This document shows positions 36,201 to 48,200 of a stretch of 64,000 bases of DNA, piece by piece. Both the position numbers and the translations under genes were made by a program. The DNA comes from Bicyclus anynana (Eukaryota; Arthropoda; Insecta; Lepidoptera; Nymphalidae). The notes below the pieces were generated by a model. The model was not told the DNA's origin, made no database searches, and was given only the letters and a program-made list of their open reading frames with translations. Position 1 is the first letter of the stretch. Each line of letters begins with the position of its first letter. The stretch covers positions 1,210,112 to 1,274,111 of the forward strand of contig NC_069085.1 in assembly GCF_947172395.1 (NCBI RefSeq), written 5' to 3'.

Positions 36201-39200
36201 ATCCAAGAACGCCATCTACTGGTAGTTTAACAAAAACTGTTTCAGTATGACTGAGATGAGCACGCATCGCTCGATTACAAACTTGTAAAATGTATGTAAT
36301 CACCAATTCCTATCGCTTACTACTCGTAAAGTTTTACTTAAAAAATTTCTAGTGTCGGTCTTTTACGGATTTGCCCGCGTTAGTGCTCCGTGCCCACGCA
36401 AGGCTCATCGCGAGCGGTTCTCGTAGTCAGACAGTTACCATCGATCTCGCTGTCGGCGAAGGCGTAGTGGAACCACTCGTGCAGCGTCTTGAACTGCGGC
36501 GGGAACAGCACGGTGCGCGTCATGCGGCACACGGTGGCCAGCGACTGGTGGCCCGCCGCCGCGCCCGCGCTCGCGCCCGCGCCCGCGCCCTCGCCCAGGC
36601 TCGCCGTGAGTGACTGCACGCAGTGGACTTCTGGGGAACCTGCACACCACACCAAGGTTTTATATTAATCACGAAATTCTAAAAGAACTTCCAAGTAAAA
36701 CTGTATCGCCATTCCACATGTCAACATGGCAAGCAAAGGGCGCAAGAAGATCAGATAAAAGAGCTTTATACAGAACTTTTTGGCTGGTGGGAGGCTTCGG
36801 CCGTGGCTAGTTACCACCCTACCGGCAAAGACGTACCGCCAAGCGATTTAGCGTTTCGGTACGATGCCGTGTAGAAACCGAAAGGGATGTAGATTTTCAT
36901 CCTCCTCCTAACAAGTTAGCCCGCTTCCATTTTAGACTGCATCATCACCTAACATCAAGTGAGATTGTAGTCAAGGGCTAACTTGTAAAGAATAAAAAAA
37001 AAAAAAAACTTCTGTGTCTGAAATTCACGCTGTCAAAATGAGATCCAACTCCATAAGACTAATACAAGAAAATCATTATTTTTCCTCAGTACCTCCCCAC
37101 AAGCAATTCAAATTCAAGAAATTAGGAGGGCATTTAACTTCATTTATAAGTCTTAGTTCCCTGCCAGATCACTTCAATCAGCAGATTTTTTGCACTTTTG
37201 AGTGCCTCTTAGGTGGTTACTTACTAGAATAGCAAATGCATCTCTCATGAATACTTTAAACTAACCATCTTCGTCTTCGATCTGTTGCGCTTCGGTGGCG
37301 AAGCTGATGCAAGGGTCCTTGAGACTGAAGAGAGCCCACGACTTGGCCTTCAGGCTGTTCCCGTGGAAGCACGCCAGCGAGATGTTGGAGCCCTGCAGCT
37401 CCAGCGTGCCGCCCAGCACTGTGCCTGTCACAATCACATTGATATTTTATAGCATTGATACCCAAAGTAGTCCAGATAGACCCCCAGGGGTCCACGAAAA
37501 ACTCCACACAAAATTCACAATTCAGATTCATAGTGGTTTCGTACGGAATGGGGAGTTTTCTAAATAAAATAAGTAAGAACTTATAGGTTCCTTGTGCAAC
37601 AACTCGACAACTTTACTTTTTTGACATCAAAAACTTGTGTACAACTAATTAATTAATTCTCACTTTGTTTTAGGAATTTATGATTCGTAATTGTAACTCA
37701 GCCGCAACATTCTAATCTTCACATATTATGCGGGCACTCACCGCGCGGATGCAGCTTGTCGTGCGGATGCGCAGCGATGAGTTGCAGCACCTTCTGCCAG
37801 TGGCGGTGGTGGCGCAGCTCCGCTTGTTGCTGCGCAGGCTCGCTGCTGCCCGCCGCCGCCGCCGCCGCTGCCGCTGCTGCTGCCTCTGTTTATAAAAACG
37901 CAGGCTTTAACAACAATGATCAGTGAGCAGCAGATAGGACGAAATGAAACAGACCATACGTGCGATTCGAACTCGCGCATGAAGGCTTCCGTACGAGTGT
38001 GCTTTTAATTACACGGCTGAAGTAAAGCTTCTTCTTTCTGAAAGCAAATGTGCGCGCGCACAGCTCTCTCTTGCTGCTACAGTAATGTACGAAAAGCTTC
38101 TTTCTATCTCCACTAACCTATATCTCCCTCACAACGTTCGTTCGCTTCGCCGGATAACACTTTTCGTAACTATCGCATCACACATTCACCAGCTTACTCC
38201 CCAACGTACGCAACTTCATTACGTACGCAAGCGTGCGTAATAGTTTTATTTAAGTAAAACTTCTTGGTGAATGCGTTACGAAAAGTGTAATCGTGCGATG
38301 CTTTTAATATGCGTGCTGTCATCTACAAGCATAGTGAAACAGTGTTTGTTATTTTGAACTAGCAGTAGATGGCGTTCTTTGAGAATTTTGAAACAATCCC
38401 TTTTTGTAGACTTTAAGAACCTGTTGCGATGCAGTTATGCTTGAGGCTCATAGATGGCGCTTTGTTTCTTATATAGAAAGAATTTTCGAAAGAAGTTTTA
38501 ATTCGATCGTGTGGTCTAAAGGACACCCGTTTTCATTAGGTACTCACGTTCTCTTTTCTCCCTGGGCAGCCTGGTGGGGTAGGGCCCGGTGTGCAGCGAC
38601 GAGAACACGCGCTTGCCCGACTTGAACTGCTGCGTGAAGAACTCCTCCAGCTTCAGCTGCATCTTCAGCAGGTCGGGCGTGGTGCTGCGACTGATGGCGA
38701 TCTGCAGCTGCTGCCAGCTCAGGGTGCCGTGGCCCAGGATGGTTGCCGGTCGGCTGGCGGGATTGAATGAATGATGTATTTATTTGATCAATATATAATT
38801 ATAGTTTATCAATGATATAGGACAACTTGATCTAGTTCCAACATGTTTTGCCATTAAGGTGTGTAAATTTTCAAACTATATCTCAATGACAAGTCGGGCT
38901 GACTTGTCTCTGCAATCTAACCTGATGTTAAGTGAAGATGCGGTCTAAAATGGAAGCGGGTTTACTTGTTATACATGTAAATCCACACCCCTCTCGGTTT
39001 TTATACGACATCGTGCCGGAAAGCTAAATTGTTTAGTCGGTAGGGTGGTACCGAGCGACAGCGACATACCTGGCGGAGGGCGTGGCGGCGGGCGGCTGCC
39101 AGCGGTCGCTGAGCGCGGCAGCGAGGCGGCTGAGGCGCGCGAGCAGCGCCGGCGCGCCCATGTACTCCAGGCGCAGCTCCAGCGCGGCCAGCCGCAGCGC

Positions 39201-42200
39201 CAGCACGTGCGCCGGCGGCTCCTGCTGCAGCAGCGCGTGCGCGCGCGCGGCGGCCAGCGAGATGGAGCCGCCCACGATGCCGCCGCGCGCCTCCAGCGCC
39301 GCGCCGCCCAGCGCCACGCAGCCCGCCACCTGCCGCCGCCGCGCGCTGCCGATGCTCAGCCGCCCCCACGCGCCCAGCGAGCGCGACTGCCAGCTGCACA
39401 CACCAACTTTTGATTACTTATTGAAGTAAAACTTCTTTACGCACGCTTGACGCCAAGCTTATGAAGGCATGATGTTTAAAGAAAAGTGTAATTTGGCGAG
39501 GTGAGAGATCGTGGAAAGATATCGGTCAATGAAGATAGATAGAGAGTTACGTTTCATATCTTATGGTAGCAGCAAGAGAGAGAAGCATTCTTTCAGTCGT
39601 GTGGTTTAACGCATATGCGTATTTTTCATTACCCGCGACTCTGTTTACTTGAACTTCTGTTCTTCACATATTCCACGGAAACCATTGATTATTCCGGGAT
39701 AAAATAGAGCCTATATATTGCTTAGTAACCTCTATCTTCCACTGAAAGTCACATTAAAATTCAGCCGTTCCAAAGATTAGCCAGGTTAAACAGAAAAACC
39801 AAAATTTATAGATTACAGTTCGTTTCATGTAGGATAATGCGGGTCACAGTTCGATTCACTCTTGAAAGTTTGCCGCGATTCACGATAATAGTACATATTA
39901 TGAACCTCATACAGGCGACTGTCACCGTAACCATGCTATGTGCAAAACACTTTAGTAACCAATAACATACAAAGCCTACAGTCAAACAACTACCGCCGTA
40001 CCTGACGTTGCCCATGACGTTGCCCATGTTCATGTGCACATTGAGCCGCTCGAAGTTGACGGCGAACAGCACCAGCGTCTCCCACGCCACGCCGCCAGAC
40101 TTGTCTTCTGAAATACACAACCGAACAGATATAACTATATTTCAACACTACCCAAAAGTTCCGAAAAGAGAAAATAACTTGTAGGGAGTCAAGAAGGCAT
40201 CCCGGGAACACGCAAAGAGCAAGTACCGGGTTCGCCCTCCCTCCATTCGGCCCTAATTACCAAGAGGTTGAAAGGGCCATGGGAGGTGGTGGGTTGTCCC
40301 TACCCAAAAGTTCGTTCTATAACACTTATCCAAATCAAGCTGTTTAATTTACGCCGTGTTAAGTTCATGACTAAAAAACCAGAGTTCCTCAATTAGTTAA
40401 GCACTTTCTGCGAAAAGTCTGTTTAACAACAGTTCAAAATATTAATTCATTTATTGGAGTAAAACTTATTACGCAAGCTAAACTTGAAGTTGATGAATGC
40501 GTTACGAAAATGTAATCGAGCGATGCGTGCTGCCATCTATAATCATAGTGCAACAGTGTTTGTTATTTTAAACTACCAGTAGATGGCATTCTAACAGAAC
40601 TTTGAAACGATCCCTTTAAGTACACTTCAAGAACCTATATCTGATGCAATTATAGCAGCGGCCTACAGATGGCGTTTTTTATTTTTGAGTGAAATTTTAC
40701 TTCAGCCGTGTGGCTCAGATCAGATCATCTTGATTACAGCACACTTGTTTCGTTTTTTTATGTAGGTAGGACGCTGAAACGTCAAAATAGTGCTTCTATA
40801 ATGTCAAGTTTACTCTTAGTTTCAACTACAGAACAATAATGGCTTTATTACCTTTGGATTTCTGCGGTTCAGCCATTTTCGCCTTTTCGCGCTGCGGCAG
40901 CACAGGCGACAGGGGGACGTTGGTACTGGATGATCTAAAACAAACACTGGCTCTAAAGTCTGAAGTAGGTAATATGATAAGATGATGATGATGGATGATG
41001 ATGAATCCGAGATTCGAGAGATTAGATCCTAGATTTTGTTTAATCGAAAACGCCAGGATCTCGCTCAGCCGCCGCATGTCGTACTCGAGCCACTGGAGCC
41101 GCGTCCATTGCTGCTACACTATAGTATGTGATGATAGCAAGGCCACATACTGCGCAGTGTGCACGCTGACGTCGCCGAGGAACAGCCTGCGCACGATGCT
41201 GCGCCGGTACCACGCCTTGGGGAACGCCAGGATCTCGCTCAGCCGCCGCATGTCGTACTCGAGCCACTGGAGCCGCGTCCATTGCTGCTACACTATAGTA
41301 TGTGATGATAGCAAGGCCACATACTGCGCAGTGTGCACGCTGACGTCGCCGAGGAACAGCCTGCGCACGATGCTGCGCCGGTACCACGCCTTGGGGAACG
41401 CCAGGATCTCGCTCAGCCGCCGCATGTCGTACTCGAGCCACTGGAGCCGCGTCCATTGCTGCTACACTATAGTATGTGATGATAGCAAGGCCACATACTG
41501 CGCAGTGTGCACGCTGACGTCGCCGAGGAACAGCCTGCGCACGATGCTGCGCCGGTACCACGCCTTGGGGAACGCCAGATCTCGCTCAGCCGCCGCATGT
41601 CGTACTCGAGCCACTGGAGCCGCGTCCATTGCTGCTACACTATAGTATGTGATGATAGCAAGGCCACATACTGCGCAGTGTGCACGCTGACGTCGCCGAG
41701 GAACAGCCTGCGCACGATGCTGCGCCGGTACCACGCCTTGGGGAACGCCAGGATCTCGCTCAGCCGCCGCATGTCGTACTCGAGCCACTGGAGCCGCGTC
41801 CATTGCTGCTACACTATAGTATGTGATGATAGCAAGGCCACATACTGCGCAGTGTGCACGCTGACGTCGCCGAGGAACAGCCTGCGCACGATGCTGCGCC
41901 GGTACCACGCCTTGGGGAACGCCAGGATCTCGCTCAGCCGCCGCATGTCGTACTCGAGCCACTGGAGCCGCGTCCATTGCTGCTACACTATAGTATGTGA
42001 TGATAGCAAGGCCACATACTGCGCAGTGTGCACGCTGACGTCGCCGAGGAACAGCCTGCGCACGATGCTGCGCCGGTACCACGCCTTGGGGAACGCCAGG
42101 ATCTCGCTCAGCCGCCGCATGTCGTACTTGAACCACGCCGAACCCACATCCACGATTGCTGGTAATATAAAAATATACTTTACTATGTTGGCTATACTGC

Positions 42201-45200
42201 AATTATTACTTATGCTGCTAACAAGCGATGACCCAGGATTTGATTGAAGCGATGACCCAGAGTGCTTGCAAAAAGTGTATTTTTACACGGAAGGAAAAAG
42301 GCAAGATAATTTTTGCAATGCGGGCGTTGTAACAAAAAAAGTAAAAGAATATCTCAACTTCCCTGCATATTTGGACTAACATTGTTCGTTGGCTCACGAT
42401 TACTGTATGTAACATCGCAAAACGTATGCAATACTGCCGTTGCGTGCAACTAATCTAAATTAGGAATGTCCATAATGATGGCTAACGCCAAAAACTAAAA
42501 ACATTTGTATGCAGATGCATATAAATATCATCTTAATTTTTAGCATATTTTAACGGTCCATTAGTGCCAGGACTCCTTCTAAGAGGAAAGGGAGGCCTCA
42601 TCAAATTTAAATAAACTTCGAAAGTCAGACAATTGTTCCAAAAAAGCTTTAATTTTAGTTTTGCAAAATATCTTGCAAAAGAAAACCGACTGTTCAAATG
42701 ACAATACTCACTAGAAAACCGAACGGTAGCTTTGGATCGGTCGTGGTCAGCGTGCAGGTCAAGTTTCCTGAACCGCGACAGATGGAACTTCACAAATTCC
42801 ACGTTGATGGAGAGGGAATCCTTGCGCTCGGTGTCGGCCAGCGGCGACCACTGCGCCTCCTTCAGGCTGGACTTCTTGCCGCCGTACGGGTGGAAGATGT
42901 ACACGGAGAAGTCGGCCAGGCAGCCCGTCACGCTCAGCCCGCCCATCGCGATCGCTGGCTCGGCCATCTCCCTGGATAGTTACAGTTTAAACTAACTTCT
43001 TGATATTTTCACAAAAAATCTTGATATTATAAATTTGGGTCACACGATATCCAGCACCCTTACCGTAAATACATGGAATACTAAGATATCCGTCTCCTTG
43101 TATAATAATAGAAAAGAAAGACTTCAACAACAATTATTGCAACTCAAAGACAACTTGTTTATTAGTGTTATTTAGAGGAAACCATTTAAGTAGTAACATA
43201 ACGAAGATGTATGGGCAACGAGTTGATGAGATGTGAAGTGTGTAGTATCAATAATCACTATCAATCAATGATGATTACTCTGAACTGTTCTTTTACTACT
43301 AATCGGAGACAACATGCCATTCTTCTTCTTGTGCATGGATCATTCGAGCACTCGGTCTTTTTGCCGTCTCTATCGCCTCGTCTCGTCTCTGCTTACAAGA
43401 GTTTAATGATAGAAAGTAATGTATGGAAGCTCACTCGTCGGAGGCCCGCTTGGAGCTGAAGACGATCTGCAGGCTGGGCAGCTGCAGCAGGCACTCGACG
43501 CGCGACGCGGGCAGGCAGCTGAAGCGGAAGGCGGACGGGCGCGTGTGGAAGTGCACGATGACGTCGACGGGGAACGACGCGTACACGTACTGGCCGTAGC
43601 CCTCCGCGCCGCCCGCGCCCGCGCCCGCGTCCGCACCCGCGTCCGCGCCCTCGCCGGCGGGCCCGCTCGAGCGGTTGCGTGCGCTCTCTGTCTCTGTATC
43701 GAACAATAGGTTACTTGACACTTTTTTAAATGGTCTTAAATAGTTTATTATTGTTCTACTAGATTGAATTTTTTTTTATGTTTTTTTGAGATGAGATTGA
43801 AAATTTTAATTATTAAATATATTTTTGACAATACGAGCCAAAACGCCTGTCATGACATGCCAGTCTATATTTCAACTGTTTCATGACGTCACTATAATCC
43901 CAAATCCCATATAAATGGAGCTTTTGACATAAATTTATTAGTTAGTAATTAGTTCGACGTTTAGTACATCAAGTTAGTGACGTCACACAATGCACAACAG
44001 CGTTTTTGACGTCGTTTCGTTCGACGTTTGATCTGACTAGCTCCAGCTAAAGCATTCAACTGAATAAACTTGAAATCTACTTTCATTATCATTATCAAAC
44101 CCAAGATCACAAGTTATAATCGCATTAATAAGCAGAAAGCTTTCAACACGGAGGCTTTCGATTGCTTAAAGATATCTGGACCGGTGTTTTTTTTTTAATT
44201 TATTGACACTAAGCATTTTAAGTTATACTTCTTACTAATTTGATACATACCAGTTGGAGCCGTGAAGGATGTCTTCGTGGGAATGGGCTCCAGGGTCTGC
44301 TCGAGGAACTCTAGGATATGTGGGCTGATGATGGTCTCCTCGGGTATACTCTGCAGCGTGATCCAGGCGAACAGAGACGCCTTCTTGGTGCCGACCTTGC
44401 GCGCGCTCGGGTTGAGCGGTGCGCTGGGCATCGTCTGAGGAGATGCCGACTCTTCTGCTAGGGTCTTTGATTCGTAATGTACCTGCAAAAACGTATTGCA
44501 TTTTGTTGATGAGACATCTGAGGTCAGTTTAAAAATGTTTAATGTTTTTAAAGTGTAGATTAATTTCCAATGTGGTCCAGGACCTCCAGGGTCCACGGGA
44601 GACTTGACGTTGACGTCACTAAAATATTATGGGGTTTTACAATTTGTAAGCGTCCACAAAAATTTGTCTGGTTTCATGGTGAAGAATTAAAATGTTGGGT
44701 ACACTTCCTTGTGCTGTGAGTAGATGTCAAAAAAGTTGGACGCAATCACTTTTTGAGTTCATCATCATCATACCTGCCGATGGACGTCTACTGCAGGACC
44801 TATTGTAGGGATTTCCAAACTTCGCGATACTGAGTCGTCTGCATCCAGCAAATCCCTGTGACTCGCTAGATAAAGTCAGTCCACCTGGTGGGGGGTCGAC
44901 CAATACTGCTCTTTCTGCGGTGCGGGGTCGGCATTATAGCATTTTGGGACCCCAACGTCCATCACAGAAAAATAGATGTCGGTGACATTGGTTCTTCTGC
45001 GGGATCTCCTCATTTCTGATTTGATTGGCTTTTAATTGGCCATGCTCTATTTTTTTTTCACTGAAATGAAACTGATGGATGGACTAATCACTTCTCACTT
45101 TTTTCTTTTCGAAAACTGTTAATTTTTGAGTTGAACTCAGCCGCAACGCAATTTGCGGGGGCGACAGCAAGTGTGGCCCAGCCCGGTAGACACTAGCTAA

Positions 45201-48200
45201 CTCCTGTCGAAAACACACTGACCTTGAGCTGTAGGCCGGGGACCTGGAACACGGTGAGGTCGGGGGGCGGCGGCAGGCGCGCGCGCCGCGTGTCTCCCAG
45301 TCCACCCGACGCTGACCGGCCTACGCGAGACTTGCTGCTGCCGCTGTACAAACATTAATAATAATAATAATAATAATAAAATTCTTTATTCAGCTAAAAA
45401 AAAACAAATTTAAAAAATCAAGAAGAAATTACAAACTAATACTAACAGAGCTTACAAACTACTTAAAGATACCTACTTAAATTACAAAGTTCCCCTGTCT
45501 GTACTTAGTATAATAATATAATAAAGAAATTCAGCTGAAAGGGGCGCTGCCTCAGCTCGATACTACAGTTGAGAGCTGTAGTGCTGATTTTCAGGCATGA
45601 CCCCTAGGGTGAGCTCACGGACCGATCAGAAATACTTTTGCGGCGTCGCTAACATTACATAATAATATGTAAATAATAATGGAAAAGTTGAATTTTGCGC
45701 ATATATATTTGACACTAGTTGTGCGCATTTTTGGCCTCCTTAGAATTATATGTTTTCCAAATTAAAACCTCCGATCTAAGGCCAAATTAAAAAAATTGTT
45801 GTCATAGTTTGACATTCTGTTTGTCTGTCTTTATCTCAGTCCAATTACCAGAGGATCTGCTCGCTAGACGTTACCACTCTGCCAAACTGCGTCTACAGAA
45901 TCGATGCTTCATTGTGTTAAAATTACATGTGTTTGTATTAACGATTTAAATTTATAGTTGTGTGAGTGTAAGGACATACAATTATTGGTGTTAAATATTT
46001 TCAATGTGTGAGTTTACGCCCTAATAAAACGATAGACAATTTCATTAGTGAATTTGAGTGTGATACAAGTCCAAAGGTCTTGATGTATGTCACACAAAGA
46101 ATGTCGTGACCTTTTTGCGAAACGCGAGACGTAATATATAATTGTTGAAAACTTTAACAATAAATATGTAAGGGACAGGGAAAACGACACTGCGTCGACG
46201 ATGCGTCGTTTTCCATATATAAACGCAACGTAACGTAACGCGACAATAAGGCATCGCTCTACGGCTCACATCTTGTCGTCGTCGTCGCGGCCGGGCTCCT
46301 TGGTGTGCAGCACGCACTTGCCGCTGTTGATGTGCACCTTCACGTCCAGCTCGAAGTCGATGTTGGGCTCCGTCGTCTTGCTCTTGCTGGGCTTGGCCTC
46401 GCCCGCCTGGCTCGGGCCCAAAGCCGCGCGACTGCTGCTACAATCATTATTATCAAACTTAACTCCAAGTTCATTTTATTCAATTAGTTTACAAGCAAGC
46501 ACTTATGAAACGTCAAATTATGATAATGGTAAAAATTTAAGTCTATTATATATAACCAATTCATATAACTAAAACTATTGTTATGTATAGCTTGGCAAAT
46601 TCGTTCGTAACAGTCCCGATGGTCCGCGCGGACCGGGAGGGGGGTAGCGATGTCCAGAGCGCACGACTTCACACCCACGCAATCCTTCCCCCGTCACTCG
46701 CATATCATGGGAGAGTCATTTATGAACTTGCCAAGCTATAGATAAGATTTAGTTGCGGTAAGAGAAGTAATCAATACCCGTAATTTTTAGAGACGCGTAT
46801 AATCCGTATTCCAAAAACCTTTTTTTTATTTAACTTCTCTACTAAATCTTTAAAAGATCTACTAAATCTTTACGTCATATTTTTATCATCATGATTATCC
46901 ATTCAACTTAGGTTGATTTCATCATAAACAATGAAAATACTAGCGCCAAATCAATACCAATTTTGTAAAGAGCAAAAGTTTGTGAGGTTGTAAGGGAGGT
47001 CTTTGTATACACTAAACCAAATTCGAAATCTCTTTAACTAATCCCGTATACCCAAGGGAACGGAAACTATGCGGATGAAACCGAGGGGCTTCGGCTTGTT
47101 TATAAATAAAATGAATGTGACACACAGAATGTTCGCTACGGACACAGTCCGCTCTCACCCCGTGTCGAGGCTCTCCCGGGACAGGTGCAGGTGCGGCGGC
47201 CAGGGCGCCGGCAGCGAGCTCTGGCGCTGCACGCCGCCCTGGAACGTGACCCGCCCGCGCGCCTCCCGACCCTCGCGCGCCTCGCCCCGCGGGCCCCGCA
47301 GCGACGACGAGCGCGACGGACCTGCGCCTGTGCGACAACCGTTGAAAGCTCAGACTAATTAGATAAAGACCTGCCTCGCAAGACATTATTTTTCTGCCAA
47401 AGTATATGATCAACGATCTTATGCGATTATAAACACTGTCTCTATATTATCAATGTTTCATAGTTTACAACCTTGTAAACTATGAAACATTGATAAAAAC
47501 CTCCGTAAAAAAAGGTTTTTTGTGTAGTTAAATGGTGTAAAAAACGAACAAAAACTGCTAGTTTAGTATAAGATATGTATGAAATCTAAGCTCGTTTTTC
47601 TTAGAAAATGGCAGAAAATTTTGTTCGTGAATTTGGGTGCGATACTAGTCCTTATGTATTTAGTCTGAGGTTAAAAGATGCATAATAGAGATGATGGCAG
47701 TTTTTTAAACTGTAAATACTCGTACATATATCAAGAGTATACTAATAGAAAAGCAATTTCGAAGAAGTAACACGATATCTGCGATTATAACTACCGGAGC
47801 TACAGGGATATATGGAGACATATTTGCGGCGCTGTTGCGGGTCGCTCATTAACACTCCGTAGTAAATAGCACGAAAGGATGACGTCGTCGATTTGTAAAA
47901 TCATTAAATTTATATGGGTGTTCAAACAAAATTACAAATATGTTTATATTACGTACTAGACGCGTCCGCTAAAGAACTCGCACCTGTAAGAGGGTCACTG
48001 TCAGCGGAGCTCCACGAGGCGCCCTCGATGATGTCGGCGAGGCGCGTGTCGTCCTCGGCCAGCAGCAGCGTCTCGCCCGACTCGGCGCCCACCACGCCCG
48101 CGCCCGGCGGCTCGTCGGGCGGCGGCGCCGACACGAACGAGTGGCTGCGGTTGGAGCCCAGCCCCAGCTTGCCCTTGGTGATGGAGCTGGCGCGCACACT

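Noticed and set aside
39001..39429. Several overlapping GC-rich frames on both strands
   Set aside because: Only the minus-strand frame bounded by the acceptor at 39394 and donor at 39069 joins neighbouring tweek exons in phase; the others are shadows of high GC content.
41040..42200. CRISPR-like or satellite array
   Set aside because: Spacing is regular but there are no unique spacers; whole units are near-identical and derive from an adjacent exon in a eukaryotic gene.
40995..42247. Long open frames on both strands (up to 246 codons) through the 174-bp array
   Set aside because: 174 is divisible by three, so any stop-free frame in one unit stays open through all units. Only the minus-strand frame in the 42158-42020 exon matches a protein family, and it closes at a stop in the intron part of the unit.
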